From: Streptomyces sp. AM 4-1-1
Lineage (GTDB): Bacteria > Actinomycetota > Actinomycetes > Streptomycetales > Streptomycetaceae
Assembly: GCF_029167625.1 (NCBI RefSeq)
Contig: NZ_CP119145.1
Coordinates: forward strand, 2,852,001-2,916,000
Direction of reading: 5' to 3'
DNA: 64,000 nucleotides
Numbering within the stretch: the first letter of the stretch is position 1; every line of letters starts with the position of its first letter. A program made the translations under genes and the position numbers. The notes under the pieces are model-generated. The model saw nothing but the letters and a program-made list of their open reading frames with translations, had not been told where the DNA came from and searched no databases. Below, in pieces: positions 26,318 to 35,364 of the stretch.

Positions 26318-26407
26318 GTGGCCGTACCCCAGCCACTAACTGGACGAGTAGTTCCACATACCGGCGGTGTGTCCGGGAGCTCAGAAGAGGGCGTCCAAGA
26401 TCGTTTT

Positions 26408-27300
26408 GTGACGAACGAAGACTTGGACGCCCTCATCACCGGACTGGACGTGAAGATCGACGACGAGATCGGAAGGACACGATGGCTGGGCAGGCCACCG
26501 CAGTTGTGCGGCTCCGAACTCGCGTGTCTGGCCGTCGCACAGGCCCTGCTGGGCTTCGCCTCGGAGGCCCGCTGGCTGCGTTTCACCCGCGACAACCTCA
26601 CGGCGATGTTCCCGTACCTGCCTGAGCGACCCGGATACAACAAGCGGCTGCGGGCTGCGTTGTCACTGATCAAGAAGGCGATACTGCTGCTGGTCACGGA
26701 CACCGACTTCTGGTTCGGCAACCACTGGATCGTCCACTCCACGCCGGTGCCGTGCGGCATGTCACGGCCGACGGTGAAACGGTCGGACATGGCCGGCTGG
26801 GCCGGATACGGGTACTGCGCCTCGCACTCCCGTTTCTACTGGGGTCTGCGGTTGTTCCTCGTCTGCGCCCCGACCGGCATGCCGATCACTGGGCCCTGGA
26901 CAACCCGAAGGTCGACGAGCGGAAGGTGCTGGCCACCATGCTGGACCGCGAACCGCACCTGGCCGCCGCAAGGGCCGGCCTGCCACTGATCGCCGACAAG
27001 AGTTACGCATCCAAGGCATCGAGCCCGATCTCGCCTACCTGGGCACCGAGTTGCTCCGCCCGTCCTTCAAGCAGGAGGAACTCCGGAAGGGCGAGCCGTT
27101 GTGGAAGTCTGTGCGGCAGCTGATCGAGTCGGTCGCCGACACATCGAAGGGCCTGCTCGACCTGAAACAGCACGGCGGCCGAACCTTCGAGGGCGTCACC
27201 GTCCGCATCGCCCAGCGCATCCTCGCCATGGCATCGGCCATTTGACACAACCACAAGAGGTGCCACGGTCCCGCGCTCGCTGACCGCATTCGATCACTGA
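26408..27300 (+). pseudogene. IS982-family transposase, decayed
   Basis: The reading frame is broken but the IS982-type protein can be followed throughout. It begins at GTG 26408 (LDALITGLDVKIDDEIGRTR, LAVAQALLGFASEARWLRF). The frame shifts near 26890 (HWALDNPKVDERKVLATMLD), then again near 27020 (LRPSFKQEELRKGEPL to RTFEGVTVRIAQRILAMAS). A TGA at 27243-27245 replaces a tryptophan codon just before the terminal HNHK segment. It is therefore dead. No clean terminal inverted repeats were found. It separates the phosphatase gene from a truncated LanC-like gene. Confidence 0.85.
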
Positions 27301-27312
27301 ACACATCGGAAC

Positions 27313-27519
27313 CTCGCCAACGGCGGCGTCGTCTGGCCGGAGACCATCACGCTCGACGACTGGGCCAACGGACCCGCCGTGCCGAAGCGACCCGGGAGAC
27401 CGTCGTGATGCTACGGCACTCCCGGCATCGCACGCGCCCTACAGCTCGCAGCAATCGCGTGCTCCCACACAGCGGCCCAGCGCTTGGCCGAGGACGCACT
27501 CACGACCTGCGCCTCCGAC
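27313..27519 (+). pseudogene. LanC-like lanthionine synthetase remnant
   Basis: The frame reads GGVVWPETITLDDWANG then GRPS, a TGA at 27406-27408, then CYGTPGIARALQLAAIACSH. This is the C-terminal zinc-site region of LanC-like cyclases. The expected WCYGTPG box has its Trp codon changed to TGA. The 5' two-thirds of the gene is gone, replaced by the IS remnant, and the 3' end runs in frame into the next fragment. It is non-functional. Confidence 0.65.
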
Positions 27520-28104
27520 ATGGAACTGTGCGGCTTCGTCCCCGTCATCGGCCAGGACGGCGAACGCACCACCCCGCTCGCCGACGGCAGCGTCCGCCTC
27601 CATCACGACGAGGATCAGCTCGTCGACCCCGAGAAGCTGGCCGGGGTGTTCGTCACCCCTCTCACCGAGCTGTGGTCACGGAGCAGGGTCGGTGGCCAGG
27701 AAACGTTCGACGGGATCTGGCTGCGCGCCACCGTCTTCGACGACACCGTCTGCCGCGTCGAGGTCACCGCACAGGCCCTCGCCAACGGCGTACGGCGCCC
27801 CGCCGTCCCGACCCGCAGCCCCGCCCTTGTCTCGGGCAGTTCCCTCGCCCACCTCATCGTCGAACGCGACGACGCGGACCCGGAACGCCCCTCACGCCTC
27901 GGCGCGGCCGGCTATGGACCCGCCGGAGTCGTCCTGGCTCGCAACCTGATCACCTGCATCGACACCTGGGGACGCGACCGCACCGCGACACCGCGCATGA
28001 CCATCCACCCGGCCGAGACCCCCGACAGCTCCCTCGCCCCGGGGCACGTCATCGACAAGGGCGACAGCCGTGTGGTGCTCCTCTTCCCCGAGACAACCGC
28101 ATGA
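27520..28104 (+). pseudogene. Fragment resembling the C-terminal domain of FxLD-system methyltransferase
   Basis: About 195 residues remain in frame with the LanC remnant. The pattern GFVPVIGQDGER, WSRSRVGGQETFDGIWLRAT, ALVSGSSLAHLIVERDD and HPAETPDSSLAPGHVIDKGD fits my memory of the C-terminal domain of methyltransferases from the FxLD lanthipeptide system. LanC-like genes neighbour these in intact clusters. The catalytic methyltransferase part is missing, and a TTG at 27484 could still allow translation of the piece. Family assignment is moderate. Confidence 0.5.
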
Positions 28105-28269
28105 GCGACATGCGAACAGGCGATCACGCCCCGAGGTCTCAGCCGGACAACGCGTCCCCGAGCCGGATCGGGGCGCCCGGAACCGGCCGGGGCCCCGCGT
28201 CGCGGGAACAGACCCGGTTTCGGGCCGACGGTCCGTGGCCCCGCAGGCGGAGCACGCCGTTCCCGGCCG

Positions 28270-28335
28270 AGTGGGGAGCAGACGGGCGGGAAGCAGACGG
28301 GCGGGAAGCGAGCGGGCGGGAAGCAGGCGGGCCGG
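28270..28335. repeat. Short tandem repeat, gcgggaagcagacgg type
   Basis: About four degenerate ~15-bp units (gcgggaagcagacgg and variants) lie between the FxLD-type remnant and the end of the leftward STAS gene. No gene is seen in 28105-28344. Confidence 0.7.
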
Positions 28336-28344
28336 TCCTCGGGT

Positions 28345-28722
28345 CTACGAGCTCTCGTCGGTGTGTGCCGACTCCGCCCGGTGTGTTCCGGCCGCCGGCA
28401 TGAAGAGCTGCCGGGTTCCGGTGATCTTCAGGATTCGTTCGAGGAACGACGGCGGGTTGTCCAGATGCAGACGCACCCCGCGGGCGTCCGTCCTGCGGTG
28501 GGTCAGCAGAAGAGCGGACACCCCCATGGAGTCGCACAGCTGGAGCTGCGCGCAGTTGAGGCGCAGATCACGCGGGTGCGGGTGGTCGGCGAGGCATTCC
28601 TCGACCTGCCGGACGAGTTCGTCGCTGGTCTCGTAGTCCAGGTCACCGACCAGGCGCAGCTGTACGGTGCCCGGTCCGGCTTCCACGGTGATGGTGAAGG
28701 GCGGGCGGGGCAGGGTGGTCAT
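28345..28722 (-). CDS. STAS-domain protein (anti-sigma factor antagonist type)
   Basis: A 125-residue single-domain STAS protein. The stretch LRLNCAQLQLCDSMGVSALL carries the conserved phosphorylatable serine (DSMG) of SpoIIAA/RsbV-type antagonists. When dephosphorylated by a SpoIIE-type phosphatase, such proteins bind an anti-sigma kinase and free the sigma factor. Its start overlaps the cobalamin-binding gene (ATGA), which in turn overlaps a phosphatase gene. All three are one operon. No anti-sigma kinase gene is in the window, so the partner is elsewhere. Confidence 0.9.
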   Translation of the reverse strand: MTTLPRPPFTITVEAGPGTVQLRLVGDLDYETSDELVRQVEECLADHPHPRDLRLNCAQLQLCDSMGVSALLLTHRRTDARGVRLHLDNPPSFLERILKITGTRQLFMPAAGTHRAESAHTDESS

Positions 28723-29813
28723 GCGTGGGCTCCGGGGTGTTGGGCGGTCGGTGGCAGAGCGCCGTTCAGCGCGAGGCGCGCCTGGTCGAGCAGCCGGACG
28801 GATCGGGGAAAGTCCTTGAGTTCGACCGCCAGGATGTCAAGGACCGGGTGCAGGGACCGGGCGGGGACGTGGCGGGCGGTGAGGATTCCCGCGGTCCAGG
28901 TCACGAAGGTGGTGAACAGCTCGGCGTCGTCGGTGTAGAGGGCGACGGCCAGGAATTCGACGATGTGGGCGATGTCCTCGGCCGTGTGCTGGCGTTGCTG
29001 ATCGGTGTAGGCGGCCATCGCGGGGAAACGCTGCTCCAGTCGCGTCAGGCTCTCCCTGACCAACTGCCCCTGGGAGCGGACGACGAGGGTGTACTCCTGG
29101 TCGGCGAGGTGGGGCAGGTCGTCGATCTGCAGTCGTCCTGCGGCCAGGTTCGGTGCCGGGATGCCCCGCGCGAGCTGTTCGGCGGCGGTACGGGCGTCGG
29201 GCGCCCAGGCGTTCGCGCCGAGCAGGCGCGCGTACCGCCCGTCGGGCCCGAAGGCCGCCCCGCCCGCCAGGACGGGTACGCCGACGGCCTGACAGGCCGT
29301 GATCGCCGCGTGCGCGGTGGGCAGCCGGGTGGGGATGGAGGAGGACAGCGCGACCACGTCCGAACCGCTGCTGTGCAGATGCGTGATGAGGTGCTGGGTG
29401 GGCACCTGGGCGCCGAGGAAGTCGACCTGCCAGCCCCGCAGCGTGAGGACTTCGGCGAGCAGACGGGCCGGCAGCACGTGCCACTCCTGGTCGACGCAGG
29501 CCACCGTGATCCGGCCCAGCCGCGGTGTGGTGCGGGCCGCGAAGTGGCGGGCGAGGGCGGCGATGACGCGTTCGGCTATCGCGCTGGCCGCGTGTTCCTG
29601 GGCGACACTGATGCGGTTGGCCGCCCACTCCGCGCCCACCTTCGACTGCACGGGGGCGATCAGGTCCAGCAGGACCGTCTCGGCGTCCGTACCACTGTCC
29701 AGAGCGGTGAACACGAGGCCGGTGGCCGCGTGTTCGTCCCGGTCGGTGACCGCGGTCCACAACTGCTCCCGCAGTTCCTGAAGGCCGCTCGGGTCGGTGG
29801 TACACGCGTTCAT
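28719..29813 (-). CDS. Cobalamin-binding regulatory protein with CarH-type motif
   Basis: A 364-residue protein. Residues ~10-90 form the four-helix B12-binding_2 module with Trp63, nine residues, then Glu73-His74. This is exactly the W-x9-EH motif of the CarH/LitR light sensors. Residues ~100-235 are a Rossmann-like B12-binding domain; its usual ExHxxG is EWHVLP here, keeping the cobalt-binding His112. Residues ~240-364 are a helical domain rich in Glu, Thr and Leu. There is no MerR DNA-binding domain. The start chosen overlaps the phosphatase stop (ATGA). A role as light or B12 input to partner switching is inferred from operon context. Confidence 0.78.
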   Translation of the reverse strand: MNACTTDPSGLQELREQLWTAVTDRDEHAATGLVFTALDSGTDAETVLLDLIAPVQSKVGAEWAANRISVAQEHAASAIAERVIAALARHFAARTTPRLGRITVACVDQEWHVLPARLLAEVLTLRGWQVDFLGAQVPTQHLITHLHSSGSDVVALSSSIPTRLPTAHAAITACQAVGVPVLAGGAAFGPDGRYARLLGANAWAPDARTAAEQLARGIPAPNLAAGRLQIDDLPHLADQEYTLVVRSQGQLVRESLTRLEQRFPAMAAYTDQQRQHTAEDIAHIVEFLAVALYTDDAELFTTFVTWTAGILTARHVPARSLHPVLDILAVELKDFPRSVRLLDQARLALNGALPPTAQHPGAHA

Positions 29814-31585
29814 GCGGTGTACCTGCCCCGGGTGCGGCCGTTCACCGCACTCAGATGCGTACTGCGCGGCGCGGTGATCGCCACCACGGCCATGTCGTCG
29901 TGGCTGCCACCGCCCAGCCACTGGGACGCGAGCATCTGCACCCGCTCGACCACGGCCTCGCCCGGCATGTCCGCGCATTCCGACAGCGCCCGCTTCAGAC
30001 GCTCCTCGCCGAACATCTCGTCACCGAGCGGGCCGCCCCGGGCCTCCGTGATGCCGTCGGTGTAGAGCAGACACGTCTCGCCCGGCTGGAGGACGGTCTC
30101 CACGCTGTGCGCCTCGATCTGCGCGAGGGCTCCGATCAGGCTGCCCCGGGTTCGGATCTCCTCGACACCGCCGTCGTCACGTACCACCAGCGGCGTGGGA
30201 TGACCGGCCGAGGTCAGGCGCAGCCGCACCTGGTGTTCCGTGCGCCGGACCGAGGCCATGACCAGGGTCGCGAAGCGGGTGTGGTGCGAGTTGAGGAGCG
30301 CCCCGTTGAGGAGTCTCAGCATGCGTTCGTGGTCGTCGGCCATCGGCATCAGCGCCTGTAGCGTGTTACGGATCTTGCCGGTGAGCACGGCCGCGTCCAG
30401 ACCCTTGCCGCAGACGTCGCCCAGGACCACCAGGGATTCCTCCGCGGCTGTGCTGCCGGGGTGCACGTCGTAGAAGTCACCGCCCACCCGCTCCCTCGAC
30501 CCGGCGGGCTGATAGCCCCCGGCGTACTCCACGCCGTGCACCCGGCGCAGTCGGGGCGGCAGCAGATCACGCATCAGGGTCTGGGTGATGCCGCTCTGTT
30601 CGGCGTACAGACGGGCCGCGGACAGGGCGGCCCCGGCTCGGGCGGCGAACAGCCGGGCGAAGACCTCCTCACTCTCGCTGAACCCCTTCTGGCCCTTGCC
30701 GCGCAGCAGGATCAGCGCCCCGGCGGGCACCCCGTGGCCGGGCAACGGGGTAATGACGACCGATCCGACGACCCCCGTGAAGCCCGCCGGGAGCACCCAG
30801 TCGGGCAGGGCGGCGGGGTCGATCCAGCGGGAGGGTACGGGCGGGAACCCCTGCAGCGCCTCGCTCAGGCCCGGGAGCAGGGACGGGTCCGCCGTGACGA
30901 GGGACCGGGTGGCGTCCCGGCCGGAGACGGCGTGCGCGACGGGCAGCTTGCGGCCCGAGGCAGGGGTGACGACCACGGCGACGTCCGCGAGGTGTTCGGC
31001 GGCGAGTTGTGCGGTGGCGAGCATGCACCGGTCGGTGTTCAACGAGGCCAGCAGGACGTTGGACGCCTCCGCGAGGAACGTGGTGCGTTCGCGTTCGGCG
31101 GTGAGCGCCTCTTCGGCGAGCCGCCGGTCGGTGTCGTCGACCAGCCACCACACCACGTTCCCGTCCTGGCCCAGGGTGGGACGGGCCTCGAAGCTACGGG
31201 CCCCGATGCGTCCCCGGGCCGGTGGGAGGTCTCCGCCGGGGGGACGGGGGCCTGCGTTGTCCGCGGGTCGGGGGCCTGTGCCGTCCTGAAGCCGAGGACC
31301 GGAGCCGTCCTGGGACCGGCGGCCGGAGCCGCCCTGGGACCGGCGGGCTGACAGCCCTATGCGCTCGTCCACGTCGTGATGCGCCTGGGCCAGCCAGCAC
31401 GGCAGCGCGTCCGCCATGCTCACGCCGGGCACCACGCCTTCCAGGAAGGAGGCGGCGGCCTGGTTGACCTCGGTGACGGTGCCGGACGGATCGGCCACGA
31501 TCACGGGGTGCGGGGCGAGGTCCCACAGGCCGGGTGCGGGCCGCTGGTCGGTCTTCGTGACGGAGTTTCCTTTGGGAGTAGCCAT
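29810..31585 (-). CDS. SpoIIE-type PP2C phosphatase with PAS and GAF domains
   Basis: A 591-residue protein. A PAS-like N-terminus (LAPHPVIVADPSGTVTEVNQ) is followed by a low-complexity insert of SQDGSGPR-like repeats, a GAF-like middle domain, and a C-terminal SpoIIE phosphatase. The phosphatase metal motifs are intact: VGGDFYD, GDVCGKG, YTDGITEARGG and SHDDMAVVAI. It is expected to dephosphorylate the STAS protein encoded two genes downstream. The ATG at 31583-31585 is favoured because the translation upstream is arginine-rich and unlike protein. Sensory ligands are unknown. Confidence 0.88.
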   Translation of the reverse strand: MATPKGNSVTKTDQRPAPGLWDLAPHPVIVADPSGTVTEVNQAAASFLEGVVPGVSMADALPCWLAQAHHDVDERIGLSARRSQGGSGRRSQDGSGPRLQDGTGPRPADNAGPRPPGGDLPPARGRIGARSFEARPTLGQDGNVVWWLVDDTDRRLAEEALTAERERTTFLAEASNVLLASLNTDRCMLATAQLAAEHLADVAVVVTPASGRKLPVAHAVSGRDATRSLVTADPSLLPGLSEALQGFPPVPSRWIDPAALPDWVLPAGFTGVVGSVVITPLPGHGVPAGALILLRGKGQKGFSESEEVFARLFAARAGAALSAARLYAEQSGITQTLMRDLLPPRLRRVHGVEYAGGYQPAGSRERVGGDFYDVHPGSTAAEESLVVLGDVCGKGLDAAVLTGKIRNTLQALMPMADDHERMLRLLNGALLNSHHTRFATLVMASVRRTEHQVRLRLTSAGHPTPLVVRDDGGVEEIRTRGSLIGALAQIEAHSVETVLQPGETCLLYTDGITEARGGPLGDEMFGEERLKRALSECADMPGEAVVERVQMLASQWLGGGSHDDMAVVAITAPRSTHLSAVNGRTRGRYTA

Positions 31586-32113
31586 GAGGCGGGACCCGAC
31601 GGGTGCGAGCCGCACCACCTTCCAACTGGACGAAAAACACTTTCCCTGCGGCAAACAGTGCCCAGGTGCTCCGCGAATAGCAACCCGCGGACCCGGCCGC
31701 CACCGCCCGCGGGCCCACCACTTCACGTCCCGTCCATGGCCCCGTTCCGGAATCTTCACAGAGGTGGCGAGGAAGGAAGACGACATCCGTTCGTTCGCTT
31801 GGCCGCCGGGGACGGGACGCGGAGACGGACCGCCGGAGACGGACCGCCGGCCGGATCGCCGCACACACCGGAGCCGGGGTGGTCACGTGGCCCGCCCGCC
31901 GCATACACCCGTCCCCATTGCCCACCACCCGCCCCTCATCGCCCGCTATCCGTCTCCCGCCTCCCGCCCCACATCGCCCGCTATCCGTCTCCCGCCTCCC
32001 GCCTCCCGTCTCCCGTCTCCCGTCTCCCGCCTCCCGCCTCCCGCCTCCCGCCTCCCGCCTCCCGCCTCCCGCCTCCCGCCGAAGGTCACCACTGACCGGT
32101 CGCCCCTCACCGG
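31586..32113. repeat. 528-bp intergenic region with a 7-bp microsatellite
   Basis: No gene is seen. From about 31936 to 32080 lies a (CCTCCCG)n tract with some CGTCTCC variants. It comprises about 13 contiguous units from 31986 plus two longer copies of a 32-bp unit including CATCGCCCGCTATCCGTC. The half nearer the phosphatase start (31586-31780) is less GC-rich and probably contains its promoter. Confidence 0.75.
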
Positions 32114-33325
32114 TCAGGACACGTCCGGTCGCCCGTGCCAGTCCAGGCAGACCACCAGCGAGTCGTCCGCCGCCGGAGCCGGTGCCGGACCCCGATGTCC
32201 CAGAAGCGTCTCCAGCACCGCCCTCGGCACCTGCGGCGCCGGAAGCAGCCTCGTGTCACCGATCACCCTGTGCAGCGCGCGCCGGCTGTACTTCTCACCG
32301 GCGGGCGACAAGGCGTCGTACACACCGTCACTGACGAACAGCAGACGGTCCCCCGGCTCGACCTTGAAGTGCTGCGGCGTGTACACCGTGTCCTCGAACA
32401 TCCCCAACGGCATCTGCGCCTCCAGTTCCACGGCCTCCACGATCCCCTCGCGCAGCCGCCAGATGCGGGGCGACCCGGCGTCGATGATCTCCACGTCCCC
32501 GGTCGCGAGGTCGAACCGGAGCAGCAGCATGGCCAGGTACCGGCTGCCCCGGTGTTGTCCGTACACGGCCTGGTCGGCGAGGTACGCCTGGTCTGCCAGG
32601 TCCAGGCCGGAGCGCCGGGCGTTGCGCAGGGCGTTGACCGCGAGGTTGGTGAGCAGGGCCGCGTCGATGCCTTCACCCATGCCGTTGTTGACCGTCAGCG
32701 TGAGATCGTCGGCGGACGTCGACCAGTCGAAGCTGTCCCCGTAGATGGCGTAGGCGGGCTCCAACTGGGCGCCGATGCTGTACTCCGTACGGGAGCACGA
32801 ACGCCCCGGCAGCAGCTGCCACTGCATCTCGGCCGCCAGGGTCAGCCGCTCCGCCCTGCGGGCCCGCAGAAACACGTCGGTGTCCCGCTCGGCGACGACG
32901 ATCTCGTGCGCCAGCGCGTCGGCGCACTCCTGGAGGTCGCCCACCACATCCGCGCCGGAACCGTGCGCGTCGTCGGTGGGACGGCCGTGCGCGTCGGCGG
33001 GGAGTGTGACGCTGAGCACCCCCAGCCGGTCGCCGCGGACACTGACCGGCAGGTGCGCCGTTACAGTGGACGCGGAGCCGTCGTGCACGAGGTGCGGCTC
33101 CTGGCTGCCGAAGGCACGGCCGGGGGCGGTGTCATGGACCGGTACGGGCCGACGGGTGTGCGGCAGTACGTCCACGGGCTGGAGCTTCGTCGTGGCGTAG
33201 TCGGCCATCAGGAGCTCCACCGCCAGGGCTCGGTGACGCCGCTCGATGAGGGCACGGAGCACGTCGAAGATCTGGTGCGGCGCGGCCTCGCGCAGTACGC
33301 GCTCGACCGCGCTGGGTCTGTCCAT
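32114..33325 (-). CDS. SpoIIE-type PP2C phosphatase with altered metal motif
   Basis: A 403-residue protein. The N-terminal ~150 residues form a GAF-like sensory domain and the rest a SpoIIE-type phosphatase. Motifs GDSFDW, SDGVYDA and DDSLVV are present, but the middle metal motif (usually GDVxGxG) reads NNGMGEG, with Asn at the Asp position. The protein may therefore have reduced activity or a different role. The ATG at 33323-33325 begins a conserved-looking MDRPSAVERVLREAAPHQIF. It lies 528 bp upstream of the phosphatase-B12-STAS operon in the same direction. Confidence 0.82.
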   Translation of the reverse strand: MDRPSAVERVLREAAPHQIFDVLRALIERRHRALAVELLMADYATTKLQPVDVLPHTRRPVPVHDTAPGRAFGSQEPHLVHDGSASTVTAHLPVSVRGDRLGVLSVTLPADAHGRPTDDAHGSGADVVGDLQECADALAHEIVVAERDTDVFLRARRAERLTLAAEMQWQLLPGRSCSRTEYSIGAQLEPAYAIYGDSFDWSTSADDLTLTVNNGMGEGIDAALLTNLAVNALRNARRSGLDLADQAYLADQAVYGQHRGSRYLAMLLLRFDLATGDVEIIDAGSPRIWRLREGIVEAVELEAQMPLGMFEDTVYTPQHFKVEPGDRLLFVSDGVYDALSPAGEKYSRRALHRVIGDTRLLPAPQVPRAVLETLLGHRGPAPAPAADDSLVVCLDWHGRPDVS

Positions 33326-33421
33326 GTGTGACGCTCTCGCTTCCCTTGACATATCTTCATCACGCGACTGCTCGGATCGACCAGCCGGAACGGGCATAAA
33401 GTGCCCACTCGGGAGTGTCAT

Positions 33422-33919
33422 ATGCGCGAGGACCCCGCCGCCCTCCACCAGCACGCACCGGACGCCGTGCCCGAGGTGAGTCAGGTCCTGGAACTCCTGG
33501 AGATCGCCTGGGAGCGCAGTCGCGACGACCTCACCACCGCCCCGGTCTCGGCCGCGCAGACCCGCGTGATGTACGTCGTCGAACGCGAACCCGGCATCAA
33601 CCTGAGCACCCTCGGCCGCCGTCTGTCGGCGGCCGCCCCCTCCGTCACCCGTCTGTGCGACCGCCTCCAGGCCGCCGGATTCCTCCGGAGGACCCCCCGC
33701 CCCGAGGACCGCCGCGAAACACAGCTGGAACTCACCGACGCGGGCGCGGCGCACCTGCGCGAGATCCGGCGCCGCCGCGAACAGGCCCTCCGCCACGCCA
33801 TGAACCGCATGACACCCACCACGCGCCACGCGCTCACCACCGGACTCGCCGCGTTCTGCGAGGCCGTGACCGAACCCGCCCGGCCCATGTGCCACTCGCG
33901 CGGCCGGCACTCGGCCTGA
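33422..33919 (+). CDS. MarR-family transcriptional regulator
   Basis: A 165-residue MarR protein. A winged helix is visible as LSTLGRRLSAAAPSVTRLCD (recognition helix) and RRTPRPEDRRETQLELTDAG (wing with the DxRR motif). The ATG at 33422 follows GGGAG closely; an upstream in-frame ATG is 7 codons earlier. It is divergent from the second phosphatase gene with only 96 bp between them, so it may control that gene as well as itself. A TTGACA-like box lies at 33344 on the plus strand without a good -10. Confidence 0.88.
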   Translation: MREDPAALHQHAPDAVPEVSQVLELLEIAWERSRDDLTTAPVSAAQTRVMYVVEREPGINLSTLGRRLSAAAPSVTRLCDRLQAAGFLRRTPRPEDRRETQLELTDAGAAHLREIRRRREQALRHAMNRMTPTTRHALTTGLAAFCEAVTEPARPMCHSRGRHSA

Positions 33920-34074
33920 GACCCGCCGATGCCGATGCGCCCGCGGAGGCACCGGCGTCCCCCGTGGCGGTACCGGGCGCACCGTGCCCCCGTCACCCGT
34001 TCGGCCCTGGCACGCGTGCGGCACGGGCGAAGGCACCGGAGCGTGAGGGGACGTTCCGTCGGTGAGGAGTCCCC

Positions 34075-35364
34075 ATGTCGGACGAACGGGTGCTGCTGCA
34101 TCACGCGCGGGTGATCGACGGCCACGGGCGTGAGCCGGTCGACGACGGTGCGCTCCTGGTCGACGGACCGTCGCTGCTCTGGGTCGGCCCGCTCGCCGAG
34201 GCCCCGGACGAGGCCGCGGGGGCTCGCCGGGTGGATCTGGGCGGCCGGGTGGTGTGTCCGGGATTCATCGACGTACATGTGCACTTCGCGCTCCCCGGGG
34301 AAGAGGGCAACCCGATCATGGGCGCGGGCGAACTTCCCACCTACCGCGCGCTCAAGGTGCTCGAACGCCTGCGGACCACCCTGGAGAACGGCGTCACGAC
34401 CGCCCGCGACCTGATGGGGCTGGACGCCGGATTCCGGCAGGCGGTCGCGGAGCGGCGGATCGCCGGGCCGCGCCTGCTCGTCTCGATCGCGATGCTCAGC
34501 CAGCACGCGGGGCACGCCGACTTCACCCTCCCCGGGCACATCGACGGACTGGCCGTCGCGGTCGCCTTTCCGGGCAGCCCCGGCAACCTGGTCGACTCCG
34601 TGGACGGGATGCGGCTCCGTGTGCGCGAACTGGTCGCCGCGGGCGCGGACTGCGTCAAGCTCGCCAGCAGTGGCGGCGTCACCTCGCCCCACGACCGGCC
34701 CGAATGGCTGGGGCTGCGGCCGGAGATGATCCGGGCGGCGGTCGAGGAGGCCGAGGCGTACGGCGGTCTGCCGGTGGCCGTGCACGCCATCGGACGGCCC
34801 GGGATCGAGGCCGCCGTGCACGGCGGGGTCAGCAGCGTCGAGCACGGTTACGCGCTGGACGACGAGCTGCGCGCGGAGATGGTCGACCGCGGCCAGTTCC
34901 TGGTCCCCACCCTCCTTGAGACGGTCAAGGACCTCGACCCGACGCGTACTCCGCCCGCCGCGTACGCGAAGGGCGTGCGCTGGCACCGGATCGCCCAGGA
35001 ATCGGTGGCCGGTTCGATCGCCGCGGGTGTACGGGTCGCGATGGGTACCGACAGCGGGCTGACGGCCGGCCACGGCAACAACCTCAAGGAACTGGAACTG
35101 CTGGTCCGCCTGGGCGGCATGACCCCGCTGGAGGCGATCACCGCCGCCACCCGCGACGCCGCCGAACTGTGCGGCGTCGCCGACGTCACCGGCACCCTGG
35201 AAGCGGGCAGGTACGCCGATCTGGTCATCACCGACGCCGACCCGCTGACCGACATCGGCGCCCTGGGCGATCCCCGTCGTATCCACGCGGTCGTGAAGGA
35301 GGGGAGGACCGCGATCGACCGGGCCGGTGTGCTGGGAGAGGCACTTCCCCCGCTCTGCCCCTGA
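34075..35364 (+). CDS. Amidohydrolase family protein
   Basis: A 429-residue metal-dependent hydrolase of the imidazolonepropionase/prolidase-like branch. Metal and catalytic residues are visible: HVHF after PGFID, Lys in VKLASSGG, His in VHAIG, His in SSVEHG, and Asp in MGTDSG. The C-terminal LEAGRYADLVITDADPL closes the small beta domain. It would hydrolyse cyclic amides or dipeptide-like compounds. Substrate is not predictable. It is a single gene downstream of marR, with an intergenic gap of 155 bp in which nothing is seen. Confidence 0.88.
   Translation: MSDERVLLHHARVIDGHGREPVDDGALLVDGPSLLWVGPLAEAPDEAAGARRVDLGGRVVCPGFIDVHVHFALPGEEGNPIMGAGELPTYRALKVLERLRTTLENGVTTARDLMGLDAGFRQAVAERRIAGPRLLVSIAMLSQHAGHADFTLPGHIDGLAVAVAFPGSPGNLVDSVDGMRLRVRELVAAGADCVKLASSGGVTSPHDRPEWLGLRPEMIRAAVEEAEAYGGLPVAVHAIGRPGIEAAVHGGVSSVEHGYALDDELRAEMVDRGQFLVPTLLETVKDLDPTRTPPAAYAKGVRWHRIAQESVAGSIAAGVRVAMGTDSGLTAGHGNNLKELELLVRLGGMTPLEAITAATRDAAELCGVADVTGTLEAGRYADLVITDADPLTDIGALGDPRRIHAVVKEGRTAIDRAGVLGEALPPLCP

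Noticed and set aside
26318..26407. Terminal inverted repeat of the IS982-type element
   Set aside because: No convincing match between the sequence before 26408 and the sequence after 27300, so no ends were annotated.
33344..33370. TTGACA box before the MarR gene as a promoter
   Set aside because: There is no reasonable -10 box at the right distance, so it was not listed as a promoter.
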